Source: UBA6168 sp964423205
Lineage (GTDB): Bacteria; Bacteroidota; Bacteroidia; Chitinophagales; Saprospiraceae
Direction of reading: 5' to 3'
Length of the DNA stretch: 29,710 nt
Assembly (NCBI GenBank): GCA_964423205.1
Contig: CAYRDX010000058.1
Coordinates: 1-29,710 of the forward strand
Positions 8,266 through 16,357 of the stretch are shown piece after piece. A program made the translations under genes and the position numbers. The notes below the pieces were generated by a model. That model saw only the letters and a program-made list of their open reading frames with translations. It ran no database searches and had not been told where the DNA came from. How positions within the stretch are numbered: position 1 is the first letter of the stretch; every line of letters starts with the position of its first letter.

Positions 8266-8431
8266 TAAGAGCTTGTTTGGGATTTAGTGCTTGAGTTAAA
8301 AACGAGAAATTTTTCGTCAATTTTTTGGCTTTTTGAAGGAGAATAGCGGGACTACTTGACTGAAAAAAGCTGAAAAAGTGGCGAAAAAGGGTCGTTTTGA
8401 GCCAAGTGACCAAATTCCAAACAAGCTCTAA
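8266..8431. mobile_element. MITE-like element with 3-bp TAA target duplication
   Basis: A 160-bp element (8269-8428) begins GAGCTTGTTTGGGATTT and ends with its inverse AAATTCCAAACAAGCTC (one mismatch in 17). Weaker pairing continues inward over most of the element, so the transcript would fold into one long imperfect hairpin. TAA flanks both sides (8266-8268, 8429-8431). It has no coding capacity. Long terminal inverted repeats, small size and a TNA-type duplication fit a non-autonomous derivative of an IS5-group element; the parent element is not in the window. It sits between the dehydrogenase gene and the unknown gene at 8450. Confidence 0.7.
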
Positions 8432-8449
8432 GACTGTATTGATAAGAAC

Positions 8450-9190
8450 TTGAAAGAAACTAAAACTACTGCATTAGAAAAGTACCCTCCAATTGCTACT
8501 ACCGGCATATTTGGTGATATCAGGAATTTTCTTTTCCGGAAACCCGACATGCCTACCCTGATAAAGTTTGAGTCAAGTAGCGATAGGGTAGAGTACAGTC
8601 AGCGCATTATGCAACGGCTGGGAATTGATACAGATCAATACGCTATCCTCAACGTACACAGTATTGGTATTGATGTCCCTGCAAAGTATGTTTTTGAAGA
8701 GCTTTTGCGATGGGATGGCTATTCCACCTGTTGGCCTAACCATCTGGCAAAAGTTGGCCGTATTGACGAAAAGCTCGATAACATAGAATTGTACTTCATG
8801 GGAAAGGACAAGATGCCTTTTGGCTTGCCCAATACCATACTGGGTATCAAATTTATCCCACTGTTTTATTTGAAGGCGCTCAAGTTTCAATTGACACCCG
8901 ATCCTTACGACTTTGATAATGCCCGCTTTTTGTTGTACAAATGTACAGGCGGCTATCCTATCGGTGTCTTTACCATGTACGTTCGCTCATCAGTGGCCAG
9001 AAGAGAAGAGAAGGGGCAATCCCAACTGTTTTTTATGGTTGGGTTTAACTTCTACGGTAAGCAGGCCATTTCTAAACTCAGAGTAGTAGAGAAAATTTGG
9101 GAAAGCATACACGATCGGGTGACTGCTAACACCATGAACCGCATTAAACAATTGTGTGAATGGCGTTTTCAGAAAATTCAGAACGGTTAA
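8450..9190 (+). CDS. conserved-looking protein of unknown function
   Basis: 246 codons from a TTG at 8450. I do not recognise the family. There is no signal peptide and no transmembrane helix; the protein is soluble and mixed alpha/beta. Visible features are VPAKYVFEELLRWDGYSTCWPNH near residues 75-97 and a C-terminal half rich in beta strands (RFLLYKCTGGYPIGVFTMYV, GQSQLFFMVGFNFYGKQ). The layout is compatible with a START/SRPBCC-like fold, but this is a guess. The frame is closed upstream by a TAA that is the right-hand target duplication of the MITE. The first ATG is 32 codons downstream, so either TTG (or ATT at 8438) is the start or the insertion removed the original start. It is convergent with lacI. 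Confidence 0.65.
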   Translation: MKETKTTALEKYPPIATTGIFGDIRNFLFRKPDMPTLIKFESSSDRVEYSQRIMQRLGIDTDQYAILNVHSIGIDVPAKYVFEELLRWDGYSTCWPNHLAKVGRIDEKLDNIELYFMGKDKMPFGLPNTILGIKFIPLFYLKALKFQLTPDPYDFDNARFLLYKCTGGYPIGVFTMYVRSSVARREEKGQSQLFFMVGFNFYGKQAISKLRVVEKIWESIHDRVTANTMNRIKQLCEWRFQKIQNG

Positions 9191-9195
9191 GCAAA

Positions 9196-9227
9196 GGAGT
9201 CTTGTTTAAGATGATTTTGAAGACTCC
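9196..9227. terminator. candidate hairpin between convergent genes
   Basis: GGAGTCTT (9196-9203) and AAGACTCC (9220-9227) form an 8-bp stem around a 16-nt loop that contains the lacI stop codon. Only a short T-run follows on the minus strand and none on the plus strand, so termination efficiency is uncertain. Confidence 0.4.
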
Positions 9228-10234
9228 CTGACAATCAGACCGGAGCGTAAAACGATTTCCTGAGTAAGAGTTAAATTGTCGGTTCCTTCAAGGTGATTAA
9301 TGACACTTCTGGCAGCGATTTCACCCATCTCATGCCCAGGATATTGAATAGAACTCAAGTTGGGTTCCACTATTCGGCAAACCGGGTCATTATTAAATCC
9401 AATGACGGCAATATCTTCCGGAATTCTGATTCCTTTTTCTTTAAGTGCCAGAATGCAGGCAGCAGCACAATAATCATTTGCTACAAAAATGCCATCCGGT
9501 ATTTCGGGAAGTGTTAACGCATGGTTCGCGGCTTTTAAACCCGCCTCAAAACTTAGATCACACAGATAAATGAGCTTTTGATTCACCGGGATTCCTGATT
9601 CTTTAAGAGCTTGGGCGTAGCCTTTGAATCTCTCCTGATATATATTGTGGCTGGTGGAAATGCTTACGTGCATGATTCGCTTACGACCCTGCTGCAACAA
9701 ATGTTTTGTAGCTTCATAACCGGCCTGCTTGTTGTTTATTCGTATTCTGGCTGAACTGGCTGCTTCAACAGTTCTGTCGAAAAACATTACCGGGATGTTC
9801 TTATTGAAAAACCGATCGAAGTGTTCAAGATTCTTGGCATTGTAGGTCAGCGATACCAGTAAGCTGTCAACACGGTTGTCAAACATGGTTTTGGCGATTT
9901 CCTTCTCTCGTTCCGGTAGTTCCGAGGATTGGCTGATAACCAAATTATAACCCGCTTCATAGGCTACCTGTTCCATCCCTGAAATGACCGAAGCCATAAA
10001 GAAGCTGTTTAACCTTGGCACGATTACACCCAGAATCTTTGTGCGCTGCTGCCTAAGGTTCCGGGCAAAATTATTGACCTGATAGCCATGCTTTTCAGCC
10101 ATTTCAACTACCTTTTTCTTGGTCTTGGCAGATACAACCGAAGAATCACTCAAGGCTCTGCTAACAGTTGAAACTGAGATATTCAGTTGTCTGGCTATAT
10201 CATAAATAGTTACTTCCTTTTTTTCTATTGACAT
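9206..10234 (-). CDS. LacI-family transcriptional regulator
   Basis: 342 aa, full family length. The N-terminal helix-turn-helix and hinge are in residues about 7-62: VTIYDIARQLNISVSTVSRAL, then KHGYQVNNFARNLRQQ. The remainder is a periplasmic-binding-protein-like effector domain: TKILGVIVPRLNSFFMASV, VMFFDRTV, PDGIFVANDYCAAACILAL, IAVIGFNNDP, LSSIQYPGHEMG. It is transcribed divergently from the xylan locus. Two near-palindromic sites with a central CG, typical of LacI-family operators, lie in the shared upstream region. It is the best candidate for the locus-specific regulator; a uronic acid or xylo-oligosaccharide derivative would be a plausible effector, which is inference. The ATG at 10234 directly precedes the HTH. 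Confidence 0.93.
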   Translation of the reverse strand: MSIEKKEVTIYDIARQLNISVSTVSRALSDSSVVSAKTKKKVVEMAEKHGYQVNNFARNLRQQRTKILGVIVPRLNSFFMASVISGMEQVAYEAGYNLVISQSSELPEREKEIAKTMFDNRVDSLLVSLTYNAKNLEHFDRFFNKNIPVMFFDRTVEAASSARIRINNKQAGYEATKHLLQQGRKRIMHVSISTSHNIYQERFKGYAQALKESGIPVNQKLIYLCDLSFEAGLKAANHALTLPEIPDGIFVANDYCAAACILALKEKGIRIPEDIAVIGFNNDPVCRIVEPNLSSIQYPGHEMGEIAARSVINHLEGTDNLTLTQEIVLRSGLIVRESSKSS

Positions 10235-10401
10235 TTTTTAAAATGGCTTGGAGAGGACTGGGTTTGAGTTTCGAACAGCCTTGCCGCAGTTCCTCAATAC
10301 TAAACTCATTATCAAAAGTCGGAAAAAGACAATTCTCAATTGTAAAGGTATCCTCAATTCTAATATTTCCTGTGGAAAACATAATCGGGTTGAAAATTTT
10401 A

Positions 10402-10417
10402 TTACAATCGGTTGCAA
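10402..10417. promoter_or_regulatory. LacI-family operator candidate O1
   Basis: TTACAATCGGTTGCAA is a 16-bp palindrome about a central CG, with the form TTRCAAYCGRTTGYAA; only two base pairs break symmetry. It shares the 12-mer CAATCGGTTGCA with O2. It overlaps the -33 position of the plus-strand TAGCTTTG box and lies about 50-70 bp downstream of the minus-strand lacI -7 box, so bound repressor could block both directions. Confidence 0.6.
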
Positions 10418-10433
10418 AAATGAATTATTGGAT

Positions 10434-10441
10434 TAGCTTTG
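10434..10441 (+). promoter_or_regulatory. candidate plus-strand -7 box adjacent to O1
   Basis: TAGCTTTG matches TAnnTTTG, and a TTGC 18 bp upstream inside O1 could act as a degenerate -33 box. If it drives susC, the leader would be about 740 nt. A nearer susC promoter was not identified. Confidence 0.3.
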
Positions 10442-10469
10442 TGAGGCGATCTAATTGATGGGCTTGTAT

Positions 10470-10477
10470 CAAAGTTA
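10470..10477 (-). promoter_or_regulatory. candidate -7 box of lacI
   Basis: The minus strand reads TAACTTTG (TAnnTTTG), predicting a leader of roughly 230 nt that includes O1. No clear -33 TTTG is seen. Confidence 0.35.
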
Positions 10478-10659
10478 GTGCTGTTCAAATTCTTCCGAAC
10501 CGCGTCCTGGTATTTAAATGTAAAGCATACACTTTCAAGCCTTTTGGTTATCGTAAGAACAAAACAATTTAACAAATACTCTTCCTGAGGTTGAAATTAT
10601 GAAAACAAGTACATTTTCTGACCTGATTATTAAATTCAGCAGAACACGAAGTATTTAGA

Positions 10660-10671
10660 GCAATCGGTTGC
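10660..10671. promoter_or_regulatory. LacI-family operator candidate O2
   Basis: GCAATCGGTTGC, again symmetric about a central CG except for one pair. Its core CAATCGGTTGC(A) is identical to O1, and the two sites are 256 bp apart, a distance compatible with looping. It lies on the susC side of the intergenic region. Confidence 0.6.
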
Positions 10672-10778
10672 ATTAGGAAATTCCGTTTTAGCATAGTAAA
10701 ATATTTGGCTTCTTATTTCCTTGGTGAAACAAATTGCTGAACAGAAGCTGCTGCTAATTGTGCTGTACAGAATACTTC

Positions 10779-11027
10779 TTATTCGATGGTTATTTGCAAT
10801 GCTAAATTCTGCCTTTCCTCTGTAAGATTCGAGTTCTGAGAATCTTTATTGTACCCTTTATTATCCAGCATCGGAACGAGAAAATGTTGAAAACTTAATT
10901 TCCATTTCCCCCCGAAGCCATATTTCATTAAAGATATTCCCGAGGTGTTCGTTGACTTTACAACGGACACTGCCAGCAATGTATTTTGATTGACCCCAAA
11001 CTGCAACTGAAGATTTATTGCTAATAG
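10779..11027 (-). pseudogene. possible remnant of an outer-membrane beta-barrel gene
   Basis: On the minus strand 83 codons are open between a TAA just upstream and the stop at 10779, with no ATG at the 5' end (a TTG lies at 11006). The translation contains GGKWKLSFQHFLVPML and ends ERQNLALQITIE. It alternates hydrophobic and polar residues as beta-barrel strands do and resembles the last strands of an outer-membrane protein. Composition and codon use look coding-like. No family is recognised, and chance openness is not excluded. Confidence 0.3.
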
Positions 11028-11181
11028 CTTATTAAGATTTTACGCCTGTTTCTTTTACCATGTGTCGAATCATTGTGACGCTGATCAACCCCTGATGGTG
11101 GTAAAAGTGGATAGTGATCATGCTGTTGACCCTGTGATTTATAACTGTCCTCATATTCTTAACATAAAAATCATTCTAACA

Positions 11182-14100
11182 ATGAAGATTAATTTACCTT
11201 TTTGGAAAATCAAATTTTCTGAAACCGGAGGTCATTTGAAACAGGCATTGCTGTGCTGTTTCTTATTGCTTTTTGGGTTTGGGATATCGACATTGGACGC
11301 ACAGAATCTCTTTGTTAAAGGATCTGTCAAAGACGATACCGGTGTCGGCTTACCTGGTGCTACCATTGCAATTAAGGGAACAAATACAGGTACCATAACA
11401 GACAATGACGGCAATTTCTCTATTGAAATATCCAGGGGAGGCACATTGGTAATCTCCTTTACCGGTTTCAGTACAGAAGAAATTACTGTCAACGACAACA
11501 GCCCGTTGCTCATTCAACTGAAAAGTGCAATTACCGCATTGGGTGAGGTTGTAGTTGTAGGGTATGGTACGCTCAGGAAAAAAGACGTTACGGGCTCAGT
11601 CACTTCAGTAAGTGAAGCCACACTGAAGGAGGTGCCAGCACCAAACTTAATTTCGCAGCTAAAAGGACGGGCAGCAGGTGTTTCAATCGTATCCAACAGT
11701 ACCACACCCGGAGCGCAAGGTCAAATAAGGATCAGGGGGAACCGGACTTTAACCACCAGCCAGAGTTCAGCTGATAACCTCGATGGTCCTCTCGTGGTAG
11801 TGGATGGCATTCCTTATGGTGGGCTCAATGATATCAACCCTGAAGATATATCCAGCATCGATATATTGAAAGACGCTTCCGCTACTGCCATTTATGGTTC
11901 CAGAGGTGCAGGGGGTGTTATCCTGGTAACCACTAAAAGAGGTAGAGTAGGTAAGCCTGTTCTGACTTATGATGGCTACCACGGACTTACTTCAATTATG
12001 GGTAAGTACAATGTGATGAACGGGACAGAATATGCTAAGTTCAAGGATGACGCCGCACTTTTTAACAGGGCAAGCCCGGGTACATCAGCCTATTTGTTGA
12101 CAACACCTGAAAAAAATGCATTAGCTGCAGGTGTCTCTACCGATTGGCAGGATTTAATCTTTAAAGATGGATTTATGACCAACCACCAACTTGGCTTATC
12201 AGGTGGTGTAGAGAATACTCAATACTCCATGGGTGCTGGTTATTTCAATGAAACAGGCATCATACCCAATCAGGATTTTATGCGCTACAGCATGAGGGTT
12301 ACACTCGATCAGAGACTGGGTAAAAGGATAAAAATTGGGTTGAACACCATTAATTCATTGACCTATGCCAATAATCCCGGTGGAGGTGGTGTGCCAAGCG
12401 GTTTAGTCCGATTAACACCTCTGGCTTCTCCTTATCTGGCAGATGGCACTGTAAATCTTCAGCCGGCATCTGGATCGATTGATGCTGCGCAGATAAGCCC
12501 TTTGACTTTAATTACCAAAGAAAATTCAATACTCTCCAATTCCAGGTCAATTAGAACATTTAACAGTGTGTATGGAGAAGTCAACCTGTTTGATGGATTA
12601 AAATACAGGTTTAACGCCGGATTGAACTATAGTCAGTCACATTTTAACGGCTATTCAGGGCCTCTCACTTATGTCAATACTGCAACTGTTCAATCATCAT
12701 CAAATGCGGACATTAGCAACACAGAATTCTGGAACTACAATTTCCAGCACCTTTTATATTACGATAAGGTATTTGCAGAAAAACACAGAGTTGGATTTAC
12801 TGGCTTGTATGAGATAACTAAGGATCACGCCCTTGGCAGCAGCTTCAATGTTAAAGGTGTTCCTGCCGATTATATCCTGACCTCCAACTTCGCACTGGCC
12901 AGTGGGCAGCCTACTGGTAGCGGCACGTTCACTGAAATCGGCTTATTGTCATACATGGGCAGGCTCAATTATAGCTTCGACAACCGCTATCTGTTAACAC
13001 TCACCATGCGGAGGGACGGTTCCTCTACTCTTTCTCCCGGTAATCAGTACTTTAACTATCCTGCCTTTGGTTTGGGATGGAATATCATCGACGAGGCCTT
13101 CATGAGCAACCAGAAGATATTTTCCCAGTTGAAACTCAGAGGTGGTTGGGGTATTTCCGGTAACAGGAACGTAGGAGCATATTCTACGCTGGGAGCCTTG
13201 ACTGCGGGATATTACAACTATGGTACATCAACGGCAGGACAACAGTTAGCTTACACTGTAACGAGTCTGCCTGCAAGTGATTTGGGCTGGCAATCTACCT
13301 CGCAGGTCGATATCGGATTTGAATTCGGTTTATTCAACGATAGAATCACTGGTAAGATCGACGTGTACAAGCAGCAAACCAAAGACATTCTGCTTTCTGT
13401 ACCTCTTCCGCCAAGTAATGGCGCCGGTTCTACCTTGAAGAATCTTGGAAAAACAGAAGGTAAGGGACTCGAAACAGAACTAACATTCCAGGTTTTGAAA
13501 AACCCGACTGGTTTCAACTGGTCCGCAGATTTGACTTACTTCCTGAACCGGGAGGAAATTGTTCAGCTGACTACTCCTGCAGAATTGTCAAATAAGGGAG
13601 CAGGATGGTTTGTTGGATATCCCTTAACGGTCATCTACGACTATAAAAAACTGGGTATATGGCAGACATCTCATTCAGCTGATGGCACTTTGTCAAAGCA
13701 GACTTCACCGGTCCAGCACCCAGGCCAAATCAGAGTTGAAGACGTAAACGGTGATGGGAGGATTACTGCAGATGACAGGCAGATTATCGGGAATTTCCAA
13801 CCCCAATGGGAAGGTGGTTTAACCAACCGCTTCAGTTACAAGAATTTTGACCTTTCCATCGTCATGTACGCCAGGATGGGCATGAAAGTCACTGTCCCTT
13901 ATCTGACTGGTGATGCTCCCGGAACGGCAGGTTTTCCATTTTTCAACCAAAGCCGAGTAAATCAAATCAAGGTGGATTATTGGACGACGACTAACCCAAC
14001 CAATGCATTCCCTGCTCCGGATGCCGCAAACGCAGTTGCGTTTTTTGGGTCAACGCTGGGTTATTACGATGGCTCCTTCATCAAATGCAGAAGCATCAAC

Positions 14101-14364
14101 TTCGGTTATTCATTGACGAATTCTATGTTCAGGAAAGCCGGAATCAGTTCTGCAAGAATCTATGCCAACCTTACCAATCCTTTCATTCTTTATTCACCCC
14201 TTGTAAAGGATAACCTTGTCATTGATCCGGAAGGAAACGGCTACGGAGGCTCTCTAAATGCAACTGGAGCAGGAGACGCAGCCACTCAGGCCAGGCAAAT
14301 TACTGTGAATTTGAACAACCCGCCGATAAGGCAAATTACGGTGGGAGTAAACCTTAAATTCTAA
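11182..14364 (+). CDS. susC: SusC/RagA-family TonB-linked outer membrane transporter
   Basis: 1060 aa from the ATG at 11182, which directly precedes the signal peptide (hydrophobic core LLCCFLLLFGFGIS, cleavage near DAQ). The frame is open further upstream, but that part is not signal-like. Domains: carboxypeptidase-regulatory-like sandwich about residues 43-113 (VKGSVKDDTGVGLPGATIAI), TonB-box region ALGEVVVVGYG (residues 119-129), plug (GQIRIRGNRTL, PLVVVDGIPYGG, ISSIDILKDASATAIYGSRG), then a 22-strand type barrel. Together with SusD it would import xylo-oligosaccharides through the outer membrane using TonB energy. Substrate is inferred from the downstream enzymes. susD follows after 19 bp. 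Confidence 0.96.
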   Translation: MKINLPFWKIKFSETGGHLKQALLCCFLLLFGFGISTLDAQNLFVKGSVKDDTGVGLPGATIAIKGTNTGTITDNDGNFSIEISRGGTLVISFTGFSTEEITVNDNSPLLIQLKSAITALGEVVVVGYGTLRKKDVTGSVTSVSEATLKEVPAPNLISQLKGRAAGVSIVSNSTTPGAQGQIRIRGNRTLTTSQSSADNLDGPLVVVDGIPYGGLNDINPEDISSIDILKDASATAIYGSRGAGGVILVTTKRGRVGKPVLTYDGYHGLTSIMGKYNVMNGTEYAKFKDDAALFNRASPGTSAYLLTTPEKNALAAGVSTDWQDLIFKDGFMTNHQLGLSGGVENTQYSMGAGYFNETGIIPNQDFMRYSMRVTLDQRLGKRIKIGLNTINSLTYANNPGGGGVPSGLVRLTPLASPYLADGTVNLQPASGSIDAAQISPLTLITKENSILSNSRSIRTFNSVYGEVNLFDGLKYRFNAGLNYSQSHFNGYSGPLTYVNTATVQSSSNADISNTEFWNYNFQHLLYYDKVFAEKHRVGFTGLYEITKDHALGSSFNVKGVPADYILTSNFALASGQPTGSGTFTEIGLLSYMGRLNYSFDNRYLLTLTMRRDGSSTLSPGNQYFNYPAFGLGWNIIDEAFMSNQKIFSQLKLRGGWGISGNRNVGAYSTLGALTAGYYNYGTSTAGQQLAYTVTSLPASDLGWQSTSQVDIGFEFGLFNDRITGKIDVYKQQTKDILLSVPLPPSNGAGSTLKNLGKTEGKGLETELTFQVLKNPTGFNWSADLTYFLNREEIVQLTTPAELSNKGAGWFVGYPLTVIYDYKKLGIWQTSHSADGTLSKQTSPVQHPGQIRVEDVNGDGRITADDRQIIGNFQPQWEGGLTNRFSYKNFDLSIVMYARMGMKVTVPYLTGDAPGTAGFPFFNQSRVNQIKVDYWTTTNPTNAFPAPDAANAVAFFGSTLGYYDGSFIKCRSINFGYSLTNSMFRKAGISSARIYANLTNPFILYSPLVKDNLVIDPEGNGYGGSLNATGAGDAATQARQITVNLNNPPIRQITVGVNLKF

Positions 14365-14383
14365 TTCTTAAACTAATAATAAT

Positions 14384-16195
14384 ATGAAATACCTAAAATT
14401 TTTATTAGTTGTCGCATTCATTGCTCTCGTCAATACGGGCTGTCAAAAAATACTGGAAGAGCATCCGCAAGCACAGATTGTACCTTCATTCTTCAATAGC
14501 GCATCGGGTGTGCTGGGCGGGATATCAGGTGTGTATAATGATATCAGAAGTGCATGGGGTACTGAAGGTTTTACCAACGAAATGATGGCCGGCACCGATG
14601 AATTTCTCAGAGCAGCCAGTGGCAACTCTGTAATCACTACATATAATGGACTGAACGGAAGCAACTTTGGCGCAGCCTGGAATATTGCTTTTCAGGACAT
14701 TAATACTTTGAATGGTGTTTTGAAGTTTGGTCAAACCATTGACCTGCCTGAAGTAACACGTAAGCAGTATCTCGCTCAGGCCAAATTTCTCAGGGCATTT
14801 TGGTACTTCTATCTGGTACAGACTTTTGGTGATGTGCCTTTGCACACAGAATTCATTACCGTGCCTTCGCAAGCAGCTTCCCGCCAACCGGTTGCTGATG
14901 TTTACAAGCTCATCATTGAAGATTTGACTGCTGCGGCGGCAGATCTTCCAAATGTGCCAACAGCTCCATTTCTGGGCAAACCAGCAACAAAACCTGTTGC
15001 TCAATACTTACTGGCAAAGGCCTATTTGACAAGAGGCTGGCTCAATGGCACAGCATCGGATTTCACTCAGGCTGCCAATATTTGCGCTGATATCATTGCT
15101 AACAAAGCGTTATACAACCTCGACCTGTGGCAGGATTTCGGTGATGCTTTTGTACCTGCCAATGATTATGGCAAAGAATCTATGTTTGTCAGTGACCACA
15201 GCAATGATGCTAAATTCGGTTATTATACAGTTGGCGGCGGTGCCAGTGGTGGTGCCGCACAGAATTTGACACCTTGGTTCACCAACTGGAATTATCCAAG
15301 CCTAAGTGGGGTTAACTCCTTCCTGAATCCCAGTGGTGTTTTGGTGAATGCAGGTGAATCCGGAATGATCAGGGATTCCTATTATGGCAGGCCATACATC
15401 CGTATGCGTCCTAATAGCCACAGGTGGACAAGCGGAGTTAACAATGGTAAGAACTATTTTCTTGACCAGGCTTTTGTTAAAAGAGACATAGACTCCCGTT
15501 TTGCCAATACATTTTATCAGGTTTATATCGCCAATAAAACGCTTACCAATTCCGCGACAGCAGCAAATAATTCAAGGGGAATTGGTTACACAACTGTAAT
15601 CGGTCAGGATACGATAGTTTGGCTACCCGACTATGAGGTGCCCGGGGCACCTCAATTTGTGGGAACCCGCCCTTTCAAAGGGATAGTCGTTACACCAAGC
15701 ATGTGGAAAACGGACATTTTCCCTGCTATCAAGAAGTTTATGGATCCAAGCAGAGGTGCCAACTTCAATGACCCATCCACCAGACCGGTAGTTTTGTACA
15801 GGTTCTCTGATGTTTACCTGATAGGAGCAGAAGCTTACCACAAAGCTGGTGACAATGCCAAAGCTGCCGAATTAATCAATGTGGTCAGGAGAAGGGCAGC
15901 ATTCAGGAAGTCCAATACTGCTGCACAAAATGCTGCAGCCGCGACAGCAATGGAAATAAAAGCAACTGATGTAACCTTAGATTTCATCCTGGATGAAAGA
16001 AGCCGTGAATTGTGGGGCGAATGGAACAGATGGCATGATTTAGTTCGTACCCGTTCACTTGTAAGGCGTGTCTTGGAATGGAATCCAGAAGCTGGTCAGC
16101 ACATTAAGGATTTCCATGCACTTCGTCCAATACCACAGGCTCAGATTGACAGGGTTGTTGTTGGGCCTAAGTTTCCACAAAACCCAGGTTACTAA
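14384..16195 (+). CDS. susD: SusD/RagB-family glycan-binding lipoprotein
   Basis: 603 aa. The lipoprotein signal ends in LVNTGC with the acylated Cys at residue 20, so it is anchored at the cell surface. SusD-like N-terminal and TPR-rich core regions are visible: IQFV-type opening EEHPQAQIVPSFFNSASGVLGG, AKFLRAFWYFYLVQTFGDVPL, AKAYLTRGW. The C-terminal RagB/SusD part includes VVLYRFSDVYLIGAEAYHKAG, DFILDERSRELWGEWNRWHDLVR and the closing LRPIPQAQID. It acts as the lid and binding protein of the SusC channel. Spacing of 19 bp after susC implies one transcript. Confidence 0.96.
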   Translation: MKYLKFLLVVAFIALVNTGCQKILEEHPQAQIVPSFFNSASGVLGGISGVYNDIRSAWGTEGFTNEMMAGTDEFLRAASGNSVITTYNGLNGSNFGAAWNIAFQDINTLNGVLKFGQTIDLPEVTRKQYLAQAKFLRAFWYFYLVQTFGDVPLHTEFITVPSQAASRQPVADVYKLIIEDLTAAAADLPNVPTAPFLGKPATKPVAQYLLAKAYLTRGWLNGTASDFTQAANICADIIANKALYNLDLWQDFGDAFVPANDYGKESMFVSDHSNDAKFGYYTVGGGASGGAAQNLTPWFTNWNYPSLSGVNSFLNPSGVLVNAGESGMIRDSYYGRPYIRMRPNSHRWTSGVNNGKNYFLDQAFVKRDIDSRFANTFYQVYIANKTLTNSATAANNSRGIGYTTVIGQDTIVWLPDYEVPGAPQFVGTRPFKGIVVTPSMWKTDIFPAIKKFMDPSRGANFNDPSTRPVVLYRFSDVYLIGAEAYHKAGDNAKAAELINVVRRRAAFRKSNTAAQNAAAATAMEIKATDVTLDFILDERSRELWGEWNRWHDLVRTRSLVRRVLEWNPEAGQHIKDFHALRPIPQAQIDRVVVGPKFPQNPGY

Positions 16196-16236
16196 ATACA
16201 TCTTGTAAAATACTGACAATAAGATCTGAATCCTAT

Positions 16237-16280
16237 CAAATGGGGAACATCGGAGGATAATTCCGCTGTTCCCCCATTTG
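16237..16280 (+). other. strong hairpin between susD and the GH115 gene
   Basis: CAAATGGGGAACA pairs with TGTTCCCCCATTTG (one bulged C), and CGGA/TCCG pairs again inside. No U-tract follows, so it is more likely an mRNA-stability or processing element than a full terminator. Such an element would allow higher susCD than enzyme expression from one operon; this role is inference. Confidence 0.6.
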
Positions 16281-16357
16281 TCCGGTAGCTCCTTGCAATT
16301 TGGAATCTTCAAATGCTGAATCTCAGTTTTGAAAGGCTCTAATAATATGCTTCCATT

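Larger units (their letters stand above)
10235..11181. other. 947-bp lacI-susC intergenic region
   Basis: This unusually long space contains two LacI-type operator candidates (10402-10417, 10660-10671), candidate -7 boxes in both directions (10434-10441 plus, 10470-10477 minus), and an 83-codon open stretch on the minus strand (10779-11027) that may be a gene remnant. A 60-codon ATG frame (10382-10200, minus) overlaps the lacI start and could be an upstream ORF, with no recognisable product. No tRNA, riboswitch or clear terminator was seen. Confidence 0.6.

Noticed and set aside
10200..10382. 60-codon ATG frame upstream of and overlapping lacI
   Set aside because: No recognisable protein features and no independent promoter; at most an upstream ORF in the lacI leader, so not listed as a gene.
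11062..11181. Upstream GTG start giving a 40-residue longer SusC
   Set aside because: The extra residues are polar and would precede the signal peptide; the ATG at 11182 fits the family.
14885..14894. CAACCGGTTG, a perfect palindrome matching the LacI operator core, inside susD
   Set aside because: It is short, lies in coding sequence, is fully explained by the codons for the susD protein, and lacks the flanking bases shared by the two intergenic sites.
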